A DNA stretch of 64,000 nucleotides. Source: Chinchilla lanigera. Its lineage: Eukaryota > Chordata > Mammalia > Rodentia > Chinchillidae. The stretch spans positions 8,665,512-8,729,511 of the forward strand of contig NW_004955418.1 in NCBI RefSeq assembly GCF_000276665.1, in the 5' to 3' direction. Shown here piece by piece: positions 1-10,985 of this stretch. The stretch's first letter is position 1; every line of letters begins with the position of its first letter. A model generated the notes under the pieces. The model was given only the letters and a program-made list of their open reading frames with translations, did not search any database and was not told the origin of the DNA. Position numbers and translations under genes: made by a program.

Positions 1-229
1 ATTATCCCAGGTCTATGAAATTAAACCTTGTTTCACAAGGTTAGGTTTCTTATGCCTAAGTGTTCTAGTGACTTTTTTTTAACCTTTCATCCTCTTGGAC
101 TAATTTTTTCTTTTCCCTTTCTTTTTAATAGCATATGTTTGCAATACTGAATATTCACACTCCTTGTGTTCACAAAATATTTTAATTTGCTTATCCACTC
201 CCTTTACTTCTACTGCTTAATCATTTTCC

Positions 230-1421
230 CATTTGAGAAAGATCTCACTTTCTATTTCCTACTACCTATCATTTATTTTACTCTTTATTTGTAAATTGGG
301 TTTTGCATATAAAAGAAGCCATGTAATATTTAAGCTTCTTATAAGATTTATTTCACTTAGAACTATAGTTTCCGACTGCATCCATTTTCCTACAAATGGC
401 TCAAATTTAACTTTGTGGCAGAGCAATACTCCACTGTGTGTGAATACCAAGTTTTTAATCCTATTATCTTTTATTTTGCATACTTTTATCCTTTGGTCTT
501 CTCAAATAAGAGAAGCCATGTAATATTTAAACTTGTATATCTGATTTATTTCCTTTAACACCATTATCTCAAGGTATATTGATTTCTCTATAAGATACTC
601 AACTTTATTCTTTAAAACAGAGTAGTACTCCATTGTGTATACAACTATAATTTCTTTATCTGTTAATTTCTTGATGGACATATAGGCTGCTTCCATGATT
701 TAGTTATTATGAATTGTGTAACTACAAATGTGAGTACATAAGATTGCTGTACTATTGTTAGGCTTTAACATTATATGTTTTAGATCTGTTACCAAGCATT
801 TTTCTTCCACTTGTGCTTTCATATTTTTATTTAACAGTGTTTTTCAAGGACAGTTTTTTCTTATTTTGATGTTAGACCACATATTTTTGATCTTGGATTT
901 ATGATCATAGTTAAAAAGCTTTATCTAGCTCCATCTAGATTTATAAATTTTGTTTAACAAGTAGATATGAAATATTTCGAGTAATGTTTGCAATTTGTGT
1001 CAAAATAAAGTTACTTATCTGCATATGGGTATCAAATTTTTCAGCACAATTTACAGGAAAGAATATCTATTTTCTGTCGAAGGGCCTTTACAGTTTGTTG
1101 AAAGTCACACTGTTTATAATTGTCCATATATACCAAATAGTTTGGGGTTATTTCTGGAGTCTCCATTCAGACGCACAGACATATTTTGGCTCTCTTTATA
1201 ACAGTTATAGAATACTTTACGTTAAACTTGATAATAAGTAAATTCTTACAAGGTAGCTTTAAATGTCATAAAAATCAGATATCATTAGTTATATTTCTTT
1301 TGAAGTTATATTATTTTGATGTTTTTTAAAGGTATATTTTTATATCTTTATCATTTACATATGAATTACCAAGTAACAATTTCTTAAGAGAATCTACTGA
1401 GATTTTGATTTGATTTTGTGC
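230..1421 (-). mobile_element. Old L1, 3' end segment (minus strand)
   Basis: Read on the minus strand this is the 3' end of an old L1: the tail near 230-720 resembles the L1 3' region, where the plus strand reads like 'tactccattgtgta' near 626, and the part rightwards to about 1370 runs through 3' UTR and late ORF2-like sequence. All frames are broken. The 3' region holds a tandem duplication of about 197 bases (about 305-650). It is continuous with the segments to 5560, which makes it the left end of one long element. Family assignment is from recognition of L1 wording, not a search. Confidence 0.65.
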
Positions 1422-1600
1422 ATTCTAAAAATCTCTGGGTGTGGTGGTGCACGCCTGTAATCTCAGCACTTGGAGGCTAAGGCAGGAGGTTCTTTGTGAG
1501 TTTGAGACCAGCCTGGGCTACAAAGTGAGCTCAAGGCCAGCCTGAACTGCAGAGCGAGACCCTGTCTCAAAAAAGACAAAAAAATAAAATTCTAAAAATC
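1422..1600 (+). mobile_element. B1 SINE with target-site duplication
   Basis: A B1 (7SL-derived) SINE of about 155 bases: it opens with GGGTGTGGTGGTGCACGCCT, contains the internal duplication typical of rodent B1 (two 'ccagcctg' blocks at about 1509 and 1538) and ends in a short A-rich tail. The 12-base target duplication ATTCTAAAAATC is at 1422-1433 and 1589-1600. It interrupts the minus-strand L1 and is therefore younger than it. Confidence 0.93.
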
Positions 1601-2474
1601 AATTACAGGAAAATTGATGTATTAAAACTATTGAGTCTCCTTCCCACTCATAAGCCAGGTGTGTACAATTCTCTCATTGATGTTTTCTTGTTGTTTTATA
1701 GTTTACAGGTCTCAAATATTTTTGGCCAGCTGTCTCAAGTACTTCATGCTTTTGTTATTGCAAATTACACTGATTGTGAAAATATTTATATATTTTTAGT
1801 TAGTAGAAATGGAAGAATTTTGGTTGATCTTTTTAATTTCATTATTACATTTCAACTGCATGATGATAGGATTTATTTTGGATGCAAGCACTGAACAGAT
1901 CTTAATTTCACTCTATCCTCTCTCTTTCCTCCCCTCTAGCTTGTCTCTTCCCGGTCCCCAGGACTGCCTCCTTCTTTCCGGTCCTCTAACAATTATCTTA
2001 CTTCTTTATCAATTTATGTATTTTTAGGTTTCTCCTATAAAAGAAATCATGCTATTTAACTTAAATCTTCAGCTTTTTTTTCAGTTCTGGTAGTATTTTT
2101 TGAAGTTTCATCAAGTTTTCTATTTAGATCATCATGTTATCTACATGTAAAGATGGTTTCATTTTTTCCATGTAATCTTCATTCACTGTGTTCATTTTCT
2201 TTGATTTTTTAATTTTTTGGCCTTGTTCTGGCCCTGTCTAGAATGCCTGATTCTGAATTCAATGTGTTGAAAATGTGTACCCAGAACTTACTCAGGATTT
2301 TAGGGACTAAATATTCAGTATTTCTCACTGTAGTACAATATTTAGGCCAATTTAGATTTATGCTTTTATCAAGTGACAAAGTTTCTTCTAGTCATGGTGA
2401 GCTAAAAGTTTTTCTCTGGAATAAGAATTGGATTTTACCAGTTATTGTTTCTGTGTCTGAATATATGTATCTAT

Positions 2475-2522
<48 letters not shown>

Positions 2523-3135
2523 TCCATCTGTGTATTACTGGATGCTAGAATTTGCTTAGGTTTTTTACATCTATTTTCATTAGGGATATTTATGGGTAGT
2601 GTTGTTTATATAACTTTTATATCAGATAAAGTCTTCATAGAATTCTTTGACTTCTGAAAAATTTGAGCAGGATTGGTTCTATTTTATTCTCAATTTTGTT
2701 TTTTAGAATTTATTAGCAAAATCATTATACTCTGTGAGTTTTTGAGGAAAAGTTTCTTTAATGCACTTGATCTTAAGAGAGGTTGGTAGGTTATTTCAAG
2801 AAATTTGCCCATTTCATTTCAATATTTTCATTTGTTAATATAAACAAATATAAAGCTCCTTTATGTTTTATAATATAACTTTATTATCCATTTAATATAT
2901 TTTACTATCATTATGCCAACAAACACATTCTTTGTTGTGTTCTTATTTACTTTTTCTCTCTTCTTTCTTTTCCTTGATCAGTCTCACTAGAACAAGATTT
3001 GGCAAAATTTTTGGAAAAAATATGAAAATTTATACTGTAGACCACATCAGGCTTCTGCTGTAGTCTATATTTTTAATTTTACTTTTATTAACTTTTTAAA
3101 GTATATTGAAGGGCTAGTCAAATTTTCAGTATGAG
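1601..3135 (-). mobile_element. Old L1, reverse-transcriptase-side ORF2 segment (minus strand)
   Basis: Continuation of the minus-strand L1 after the B1. Stretches such as 2060-2240 and 2540-2860 keep the order and wording of antisense mammalian L1 ORF2, but no frame is intact. Around 1895-2055 a CT-rich piece looks like a separate L1 3' UTR end and may be its own insertion. A CA repeat lies at 2476-2520. The sequence is too decayed for a subfamily call. Confidence 0.6.
2476..2520. repeat. (CA)n microsatellite
   Basis: About 22 uninterrupted CA units within the decayed L1. It accounts for the His-Thr runs in the overlapping open frames, which are not genes. Confidence 0.97.
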
Positions 3136-3735
3136 TTCAAATGAAAATAAATTCTTATAATAAACTACATATTTTCATTAACCATGCTCCAGATAGTACT
3201 CCTCCTTTGAAAGCACTTAGCCTGTCATTCTTGCCACTTTCTGAAGCTTTTCTGAAAGTCCCCTTTCCCGAAGGTCTTGCCAGGTGTGATAAAATTTGGT
3301 CCATTCTGCCGTCAAATGTCCTCAAAAGGAGGCTTGTAAAAACATCAGAGTGAGTCCTCATTCACCTTAGGGGGAGGTAGCATGCCACCTGAGCTTCTCT
3401 TGCAGCACCAAAATGTCCGGAAGAGGCAAAGGCTTTGAATCAGTTCAGGACATCACAACAGCCAGGACAGTGCAACTAAAGACACAAAAAGACTTTGAAA
3501 ACTGCTCCTGAAAATGACAATAATGATGGGATAAGGGAGTTCAAAGTGAGGGGAGTACTTTGAAAGGTCTGCATGGCAATGTGTCATTTACAGTAATAAA
3601 ATTTTAAAATTTAAACATGTACTGTATTATATGACCACATCTCATAAGTACATAAATGCTTGAGTGTACCTATTTGTGTATACATGTATCGATTCTCAGC
3701 AGACATGCTGCAAAAAGAATTCCACCCCAGGCAAT
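3136..3735. other. Unassigned segment interrupting the L1; possible retro-copy
   Basis: About 600 bases that break the L1 order. The part from about 3180 to 3600 has more balanced base use than its surroundings. It carries a CACCAAAATG start-like context near 3407 and an AATAAA at 3595-3600, followed by AT-rich sequence without a clear A-tail. That pattern would suit a decayed processed pseudogene or a transposon fragment. The 70-codon plus frame at 3141-3353 and its minus shadow show no domain I recognise. I cannot name a parent gene. Confidence 0.3.
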
Positions 3736-3739
3736 AATT

Positions 3740-4570
3740 TGCCCAAGGCAAGGGCTAAGGTTTTATTAATCTATTGATTTTCTCAGAAAACTATCTTTTA
3801 CCTAATTGATTTTGTCTGCCATTGTTCCCTTCCTGTTTCTTTTTCTCTTTTGTATTTTTAAAATTATTTTCATTGTTACACTTTTGATATACATAATGAT
3901 CACATTCACCATAGGAAATTAGTGTCCATCCAGTTGTACCGGCTCTGGCCCTCGTATTTTCATTTCTTTTTACCCAATTTTCTCTGCATTTTACTACTTA
4001 ATAAAGTTCAGTCCATTTCTAACAATGGTATTTACTGATGTAAAACTCTTCCTCAGGACCTCCATAAGAGGTACTGTGAAAATTTTATATCCTTTTTTCA
4101 TTAGGTTAAGAAACGCTTCCTTTAGTCTTTTAATTTCTTCTTTGACTAGTGTGGTTTTTCCTGTGTGTAATTAAGGATTTAAGTATTAGAAGATCTTACA
4201 ACAATCTATTATTGATTTCTGATTTACTCTTATTTTGTCAGGGAATGTATTTCACAGAACATCAATTCTTTCAAGTTTCTGGAGAATTCTTTTATGGATC
4301 AGAATAGGGTTGATTTTTATCAATGCTCCATGCAACTTGGAAGGAAGTATATTGTGCTGCTATTGTGTACAGTATTTTGTAAGTGTCAATCAAGTCATGC
4401 CAGTTGATAATGTTGCTCAAGCCTTCTAAATCCTTTTTGATGCTCTGTTTGTTTTACCAGTTTGCAAAAAAAACCAATGAATTTTCAGATCGAATTATAC
4501 ATTTACATATTACTCCTTGCAGTTCTGTTTCCACATCATGCATTCTGAAATCTTGTGTCTTCTTATCTTC
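3740..4570 (-). mobile_element. Old L1, 5' part of ORF2 (minus strand)
   Basis: The plus strand at 4080-4450 follows antisense L1 ORF2 in order: a 'gatttctgatttactct' block, then 'ggatcagaat' and 'caatgctccatg', then the 'gttgctcaagcctt' block. This lies further 5' in ORF2 than the segments to the left, as expected for one minus-strand element. About 3850-3970 reads differently and may be a small inserted L1 3' end. No intact frame. Confidence 0.65.
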
Positions 4571-5052
4571 CTAATGGGCCACAATGTGTGACAACAACAA
4601 CTTAATGGAGGAGAGATTTATTTTGGCTCTTTTTTGTTTTTGTTTTTGTTTTCCGGTGCCAGGAATCGAACTCACAACCTTGCGCTTGCCAGGCAGGCGC
4701 TGTGCCGCTGAGTTAAATCCCCAGCCCCTGGGCTCCTGTTTCTTAGAGGATTCGTTCTTATGGGTGATTGACTTCAAGACAGAAATGTGTGGCAGAAAAG
4801 CAAAGTGGAGGGAAAAGCTCGACCCATGGCCACCCGTAAGCAGAGAAGGAAGGGAGGATAGAGACAACAATATACACCTCCAGCTATGTCCGCCCCGCCC
4901 CAGGGCGGCACACCAGCCTCACCTCCTAGCAGAATATCCAGCTCTGGAGTCATCAGTGGATGAATTCCCTGACAAGCGCGTTACCCACATTACGCAGTCA
5001 CCTTCCAAACACGAGACATTTTAGGGGGATGTATGGATGGAAACCACAAAAC
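4571..5052 (-). mobile_element. ERVL-MaLR LTR (minus strand), split by an ID SINE
   Basis: The left part (about 4574-4629) ends in the AGGAGAGATTTATTTTGGCTC block that starts antisense MaLR LTRs of this window. The right part (4729-5050) carries the usual LTR body and ends at GGATGGAAACCACAA. The two halves are separated by an ID element. The 146-codon plus frame and 99-codon minus frame here run through the LTR and the SINE and are not genes. The LTR sits inside the old L1. Confidence 0.65.
4630..4728 (-). mobile_element. ID SINE (tRNA-Ala-derived), nested in LTR
   Basis: Antisense ID element: T-rich tail at 4630-4652, then CCGGTGCCAGGAATCGAACTC (antisense B-box region) and GAGTTAAATCCCCAGCCCC (antisense 5' end). 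It shares the GCGCTTGCCAGGCAGGCGC core of other copies here but has GGTGCC in place of GGTACC. Flanking GGCTC at 4625-4629 and 4731-4735 is a possible short target duplication. Confidence 0.9.
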
Positions 5053-5560
5053 CTTGCGTTATTACTGAAAAAATGTTTTGGATTTTATATCCTATTGATG
5101 AATTGATTCTTTTTACATGAGAACATGATCTTTATCCAGAATAATATTCTTTATAGGAAATAGTTTGCATGCTATTAATATATCATTTTCTGCTTTCTTT
5201 TATCCTTTTAACGTTGAGGCTTTATACCTAAAGTGAATTTCGTCACCAAGACATGCTTGCTTCTTCCTTTTTATCCTGTCTCAACACTCCGCTTTTAGAT
5301 TATTTTGACAGTTTTTCATGTGTTCAATCTATGTAGCTTTACATTTATCATTTTGCCAGTTTTTCATTTTTCCATCTATATTGCGTTTTATATTTTCTCT
5401 GTTCCTGGCTTCCTCCAAATTTAATATTTTATAAGCATATTTTTTTCATTTTATGTAGTACTAAAACCCTTGCAACTTTCATTTGTTGCTTTACGGGATA
5501 TATTGAGCATCTTTAACATTATTTTTCCCTTTAAACAATATTATACTAGTACATACATAG
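5053..5560 (-). mobile_element. Old L1, ORF2 segment (minus strand), right end
   Basis: From about 5090 the plus strand again resembles antisense L1 ORF2 upstream of the RT region: 'attgattc', 'agaacatgatctttatcc', then 'ttttagattattttgaca'. Frames are broken. Recognisable L1 fades at about 5560, which I take as the truncated 5' end. Confidence 0.5.
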
Positions 5561-6159
5561 AAGAGGAAATAAGATTATAATTCACTTGTTATACTTTTAG
5601 ATATCATTTTAATGATACATATTGGAAGGTCTCACAATACAATGTAATCATTTTTAGTCCAGCTATACCTAACCACCTTGGCTTGCCTTATTTTATTTTT
5701 GGCCCTTATATATTTCTTCAGTGAAATGGAATTATCTGGAAGCACATATAAGATATTATATATAATATACATAAAGGATGTAAGTAACAAAATGAAGGCA
5801 ATGAAGAGGTAAGCCACAGGTTTGTCACAGATGAAAGAAGCAAGTATTTGCAACAGAATTTCTAAGTTTTCCAAAGTGGTATCAACTATGATACTCTTCA
5901 CTGCTTGGAGTTTATTCTAATTTTCATGTATCCTTACTTTCTTCCTTTGCTTAAATCTTTGCTCCCAGAGCTTGCCTGCTTGTCTTGGATAGTTCCAGAT
6001 AGAACCAAGACTGAGAACAACCAGACTCTTGAGGTGTGACATTCAGAAGGCTTCCGTCTCAGGCTCCTCCACTACAGAGATAGTGCTGGCTTAACTTCCG
6101 CATGATGGGTTCCTTCTTGGCATAGCCCTCGTGCCAGAGCTGCTTTCAGGTTTCTGGGA
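5561..6159. other. Unassigned; contains an 89-codon minus frame
   Basis: No repeat recognised. A minus frame at 5901-5632 encodes 89 residues with a strongly hydrophobic centre (about residues 30-52, AYLFIAFILLLTSF then MYIIYNILYVL) and a Lys/Arg-rich C-terminal part. There is no codon bias, splice context or homology I can point to. AT-rich DNA readily encodes such hydrophobic stretches, so I do not call a gene. Confidence 0.3.
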
Positions 6160-6300
6160 TCTGAAATTTTTCTTTTTCTTTTGACTTTTAAAAATGTAGA
6201 TTAACTTGTACAAGTAGAAAATAATACTGAGACATCCTGCATAGGTTTCACCCTGGTTTCCCCATTTGTAAAATGTTGCACAGTCCAACAACAAAACCAG
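6160..6300 (-). mobile_element. L1M-like 3' end (minus strand)
   Basis: Reverse-complemented, this reads GGGGAAACCAGGGTGAAACC, then TGTCTCAGTATTATTTTCTA, a pattern typical of the last bases of old L1M elements before the A-tail. It is a short fragment with uncertain limits. Confidence 0.5.
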
Positions 6301-6599
6301 AAAATAAAAGAATTTGCTTAGATTTCACTGGTTTATTACACACTGTGCATTCAGTTCCATGAAATTGTACTGTAACTGTAGGTGGCTGTGATCACCATTA
6401 ATTAAGATACAGTGGACCTTTCTCAATTTATTTTCATGTAACATCCCACACTCTATTGCTCAAAGACTTGTGACTAACTTTATCATTGCAAGAATATTAC
6501 ATAAATTGAATGAGTCAATATGCAGCCTTTTGAGAGTGACTGCTTTTATTTAGAATAATTCTCCTGAAAGCCACTCAATTTGTGTTATCTAGTTTTTAT

Positions 6600-6750
6600 T
6601 CCTTTTTATTTCAAAGAAGTATTTCATGGTACAGATACACCAGTTCGTTTAATAAATAATTTAGTAAAAGATATTTGGATCATTGTCAGTTTTACTTACT
6701 ATGAACAGAGGTGTTATAAACATTAATGAAATGGTTTTATGTGATACAAG
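6600..6750 (-). mobile_element. Old L1 3' end fragment (minus strand)
   Basis: The plus strand has the order typical of antisense L1 3' ends: 'gtatttcatggtacagata', a 'gatcattgtcag' block, then 'gaacagaggtgttataaacatt'. It probably belongs with 7190-8000 as one element split by the segment between. Confidence 0.5.
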
Positions 6751-6865
6751 TTTTGTATTTCAAGATGAATTCCAAAATGCAATTGCTAAGTTGTATGGGA
6801 AGCATATAATCAGTTTTATGAGAAACAGTGCTGCTCCTTCTGGAGAGACTGTTCCATTTTTTAAT

Positions 6866-7050
6866 TACAGAAACTCCCCAACTTAGGAATTAGTTTCCTT
6901 CCAGGAGAATTGTTCCTAAGTCGGATTCATTCATAAGCTGATAAAGTTGGTCTTAAAGTCAGTGAAAGTTCACAATTCCAACGTCCATAAACTGGGGACT
7001 CATTAGCAACCTGTGAGTGACCCAACCATTCTGTTTTCTTCCTAATACAT
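6866..7050. mobile_element. DNA-transposon-like fragment (Tigger/MER2-like)
   Basis: Contains ACTCCCCAACTTAGGAATTAG, CCTAAGTCGGATTCATTCATAAG and later CCCAACCATTCTGTTTTC. This wording resembles non-autonomous Tigger/MER-type elements, in which 'cttacgaatgg' and 'taagtcgaattc' alternate. It lies between two L1 pieces. Family and orientation are uncertain. Confidence 0.4.
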
Positions 7051-7189
7051 GGCGTTATTACTATTTTTTCTTTTGGGCATATTGAAAGATAATGACAATT
7101 CATTCTGTTTTCGGTATGCATTTCTTTGATAGTACATGGTCTTTTCATGTGCTTGTTTTGAAAGGTCTATTAGTCTTTCACCTACTATA

Positions 7190-8000
7190 AAGTTGCAATG
7201 TTTTCTTTTAGTTATCATCTATTTTTCTTTTTTATTCTATTTTGTGTGATTCCTTATATAGTTAGGATATTACTCTTTTATTGCATATCTAGTTTGAAAG
7301 TATTTTCTCCCAGCTTATCCTCAACTGCCCTTATTGTGTCCTCTCACGTATTAATCATATTTATTTTTAATTTGATGAGGTTAGTTATTCATTTTCCCTT
7401 TAATGAATAGTGATTAAGGTGTCAAACATGAGCAAACCTTACCCAGATCTAGGTTGTCAAACATTTCTCACATTTCTAAACATTTCATAGTTTTATATTT
7501 TAAGTCTATGGTTTATTTTTAGCTATTTTTATAATGTTTGAGATTTACTTAGTTTTTTCATTTTTGAAATATTTCTCCCTCACGTCCACCTATAGAAGAT
7601 TCCATTTACAAATACTTGGACATACGTACTTATGTTCTTTTCATTCTTTTACTTTATTTTTCCTCTAACTTTTATATTCATTTTTCATGTTATCTATTTA
7701 AATTTTTTTCTTCTGTCATTAATTATAGTCAGTGTATATTTGTCCTCAGACATTGGATTTATAATTTGTGGAAGCTCAGCTTGGACTTTTTGATGTCTTT
7801 CTTATCTCCACATAAATGTATGTGTGTATATATATAAAATAACGGCTATTTTTAAAGTTTTATTTCTTGTTTTTGCTAGTTCAAGATGCTTTACATTTGT
7901 CCTTTCTTCTCATGATGGGTCATATTTTCTTTTTCATTCATGTGCCTGGGAATATTTTGTTCAGTGAGATATTCTTGATTTTACTTCCTTGGTCCTAGAT
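7190..8000 (-). mobile_element. Old L1 3' UTR/late ORF2 fragment (minus strand)
   Basis: At 7240-7390 the plus strand follows antisense L1 just upstream of the 3' UTR: 'gttaggatattactctttt', 'gaaagtattttctccc', then 'tttaatttgatgaggtta'. The remainder to about 8000 is AT-rich and weakly L1-like. Open frames of 70-73 codons here are low-complexity products of the decayed element. Confidence 0.5.
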
Positions 8001-9185
8001 TTCTTTACATTTCTACAAAACTTCTGAGCCTTCTTTAAGGAAGCAATTCTTAATTGCAATCCACATAGTACTCTTTAGTGTTGTTTTTAAGGTCTATTTA
8101 GTGGAATCAAAGCATCATTTATTTTCCCTTCTAACGAAACATGTTTCTGACTAGGCTATGTTCAATTGCGATTCTTCCACTCTGCGTAGAAAAGAGCACA
8201 AGTCGCAGCTTCCTCTAATGTTTTAATACCTTATTCCCCATCCTTAGTTAGAACTCCATTACATTCGCAAGGACATAATTCCAACTCTTCAGAGTTATTT
8301 CTCTGTGCAGTTCTCTTTTCTCCAGTTCTCTGTTCTTCAAGCCCTAGCTTCCTGCTTCTCTCCAGGTGCTAAGCTTTGTTTCTTTTCCTCAGCAATTCTG
8401 CCGTGCCGTTTGGGGCCCTCTCCCGGCATCACAGTTGGTCCACGCTCTCAGACAAGCAAGCGGAAGAATCTTAGGTGTTGCAGCCTGTTTTCTCTTTTTA
8501 GGGATAACTGTTCTTGTGTAGTATTCTATCTTGAAAAGTATTATTTCAAATAATTGTCTACTACTTTAGATTTTTCACAAGGAGGAGTAAATTCATTTCC
8601 TAGTATTTCATTTATGGAAACAACATTATCTTTTCATATACAATGAGGATACTACCTATGCGGCTGTGGGTAAGTCACATTTCTACCCTCAGCGTAAGGA
8701 TAGCTTGAACAGCCACCATGAATTTGAAACACAGAGTCTGTGTCTGGTGGAGTAGAACATAAAAATTAGGCTTATAACTTCATTTTATTAATTCATTGCG
8801 TTAGAAATTTCTTTAAAAATACTGTTTTCCTTGACCTATATTAATAGAGCAGAAGACAGAATTGAAAATGATAATAATTTAAGTAATTAAATTAAGGCTT
8901 TCAAAAAGTTATTGAGGGCTTAAAAATTCATGAAAGAGGGCAATTAAATGTAATTAAAATATTCTGAAAGCAGTAACTATTATACCAGCTTAAAATATTC
9001 AAAATTTTGAGTTACACATTTGTACCCTGTCTCATAAGCTTGGTGTAAATAAAAGATTTAACACAGAAAAAAATAAAATTCATACATTAGCTGTGATATG
9101 GTAATATGTCAAAAATTATTGGGCTAGAGATTTTAATTTTAGTACGTTATCCTAAAGAAATAGTCAGAATTTGTAAGTATCACTT
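8001..9185. other. No gene or clear repeat seen
   Basis: AT-rich sequence with a locally GC-richer patch at 8290-8480, which contains an 82-codon plus frame. No splice structure, SINE or LTR was recognised. Confidence 0.4.
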
Positions 9186-9530
9186 TGTGGTAAAGAATGA
9201 AACCTGAGCATTTTATAGAAAAATGGATGCAATTGGGCACCATAAACATAAGTGTAATAAATCAGACACATCATCTTAAATATTCCATATTTCCTCTTAT
9301 ATGAGAAATACAAATTATAAAGAACAAAGTAAAAGACAGGTAGGAAGTAGGGAGACAGAATTTTCTCAAAGGAGAAGAAGATTGAGAGGTAGATAGAGTG
9401 GGGAGGGAAGAAGAGGAAAGATTAAAAATAAGTTGAGTTGCAGTAGGTACATGGACCTGCTCTACACGTGGAAAATAAATGTTATGTACTGTAAACACAT
9501 AGTAGGAAATATGCATATATATATGCTACT
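9186..9530 (+). mobile_element. L1 3' end fragment (plus strand)
   Basis: AAAATGGATGCAATTGGGCACC, then GTGTAATAAATCAGACACA and a purine-rich AAGAAGAGGAAAG block, in the order seen at L1 3' ends. The related fragments at 13965 and 60440 share 'ggaaaa(t/c)gga' and 'taaatca(g/c)acaca' wording. Confidence 0.55.
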
Positions 9531-9691
9531 ATGTATTATGTGATGTTTCTACTTTATGGTAATTATCTAAAGTATGTGTCTCTTTAGATAAATGATGGTC
9601 CATTTATTACATTAAATCCTCAATAAAAACTCAAATTCATACTCATTTTATTATTTTATTCTGTGGTGAGTGAAAATTAGATTACTGGACT

Positions 9692-9768
9692 AAGGGTATA
9701 GTTCATTGATAGAACAATTATGTAGCATGTTTGAGAATCTTAGTTTAGTCCTTCATACTGAAAGCCAT
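9692..9768 (+). mobile_element. Diverged old ID SINE
   Basis: GGACTAAGGGTATAGTTCATTG, then TAGCATGTTTGAGAATCTTAG and TAGTCCTTCATACTG, match the ID layout (A-box region, anticodon-arm region, B-box region) with many substitutions. No target duplication seen. Confidence 0.55.
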
Positions 9769-10284
9769 ATTAAACATTTTAAATATAATAATGTTTATAA
9801 TTGCTGCCTTCAAGTATTCTCAAAGTTTACATACTAAAATATTGTATGAGCATCTCTGTGTAGTCTGATTGTAGTTATTTTGTTTTTCCTTCATTAAGTT
9901 CCATATTTTCACATTCCACCAATTCATATATGCTACATTTATAATTAGAAACCAAAGTTAAATTTTACTGCAATGTTTAAGAAGACAAATGTTTGTGGTG
10001 AGTATTCTGAAATTATATCTAACTTGTTAATTAAAATTCACTGCAAGATATATTATGTATATGATTTCACTCTGATAAATTTGTGTTTTAAAAATATAAC
10101 AGACTACCCTATACAGAGAAGCAATTAACCATTTAGAATCCTTAGGACAAATGAACAAGTAGTTTTCAATTTGTCATTTGAAATATATAAAATTTGAGTG
10201 ACAAAAAATGAGCAAATTCTCCAGATATAAATTGTATAACATATTGACGTGTTTAGAGAAATATGGCTAATTTTCACATAACTG

Positions 10285-10440
10285 GTAGTAGCAGACTCTG
10301 GAGTGGAAGACCAACCATGAAGTCACAACCCTGGCTCTTGTATATAATAATTACTCTGTTCATCCTCTGCTTCCTTATCTGAACATTGGAATATAATGGT
10401 TATATTTCACTTGAGGTGTTGATTGCACTGATATAATGAA
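10285..10440 (+). mobile_element. MIR SINE (plus strand)
   Basis: Has the order GACTCTGGAGTGGAAGACCAA, CAACCCTGGCTCTTG, CTGCTTCCTTATCTGAAC and AATATAATGGTTAT, corresponding to the MIR 'gactctggagtcagac', 'tggctctgccac', 'tcagtttcctcatctgtaaa' and 'aataatagtac' blocks. Ancient and diverged. Confidence 0.65.
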
Positions 10441-10534
10441 TGTTAAATCTGTGGAAAAATCCTCAAAACACAGAAAATCCTCTCATGAGAAGGTCTACGT
10501 TGTCTCCTTTTGTTTGAGTCAGTTCTTATCAGAT

Positions 10535-10985
10535 TATTTGCATTAGTCAGGATTTCTGGAGAGAAAAATGTATATATACATATATATATATGTGCATATA
10601 TACACATATATAAAATGAACTTAACTATGTTTATACAGAGCAAAGGAAAGAGGCAGAGAGAGAGACAGAGAATTATTGTAAGATTCTAAGGAACTGGTTC
10701 ACATACTTGTGAAGGTTAACAGTCAGAAATACCCTAGGTAAGTTGTCAAACTGGGAACCCAGGCAGCATATATTGCACTGTTAAGACAGAATTTCTTCTT
10801 CTAGAAAGTGGAGTACATATTTGCTCCCAAGGTTAAACTGATTGGATTTAACTAGTTAAATGATTCCCAGTCACATCGAGCATGATTCCCTTTAAAGTCC
10901 ATTGATCACAGTTGCTAACTGCATATGCAAAAATATTTTGACAACAAGACCTACAATGGGGTTAAATTAAAAACCTGGGTATTAT
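10535..10985 (-). mobile_element. MLT2-like ERVL LTR (minus strand)
   Basis: Opens with GCATTAGTCAGGATTTCTGGAG, contains TTATTGTAAGATTCTAAGGAA and AACTGGTTCACATACTTGTG, then CAAACTGGGAACCCAGG. This is the antisense order of MLT2-type LTRs. A TATATA-rich stretch at 10569-10615 sits where these LTRs often carry TA repeats. Confidence 0.6.

Noticed and set aside
3407..3440. Histone-like start (ATGTCCGGAAGAGGCAAAGG)
   Set aside because: Only the first few codons resemble the start of H4/H2A; the sequence after them diverges at once.
4584..5024. 146-codon plus frame
   Set aside because: Runs across an LTR and an ID SINE inserted in it; composite of two transposons.
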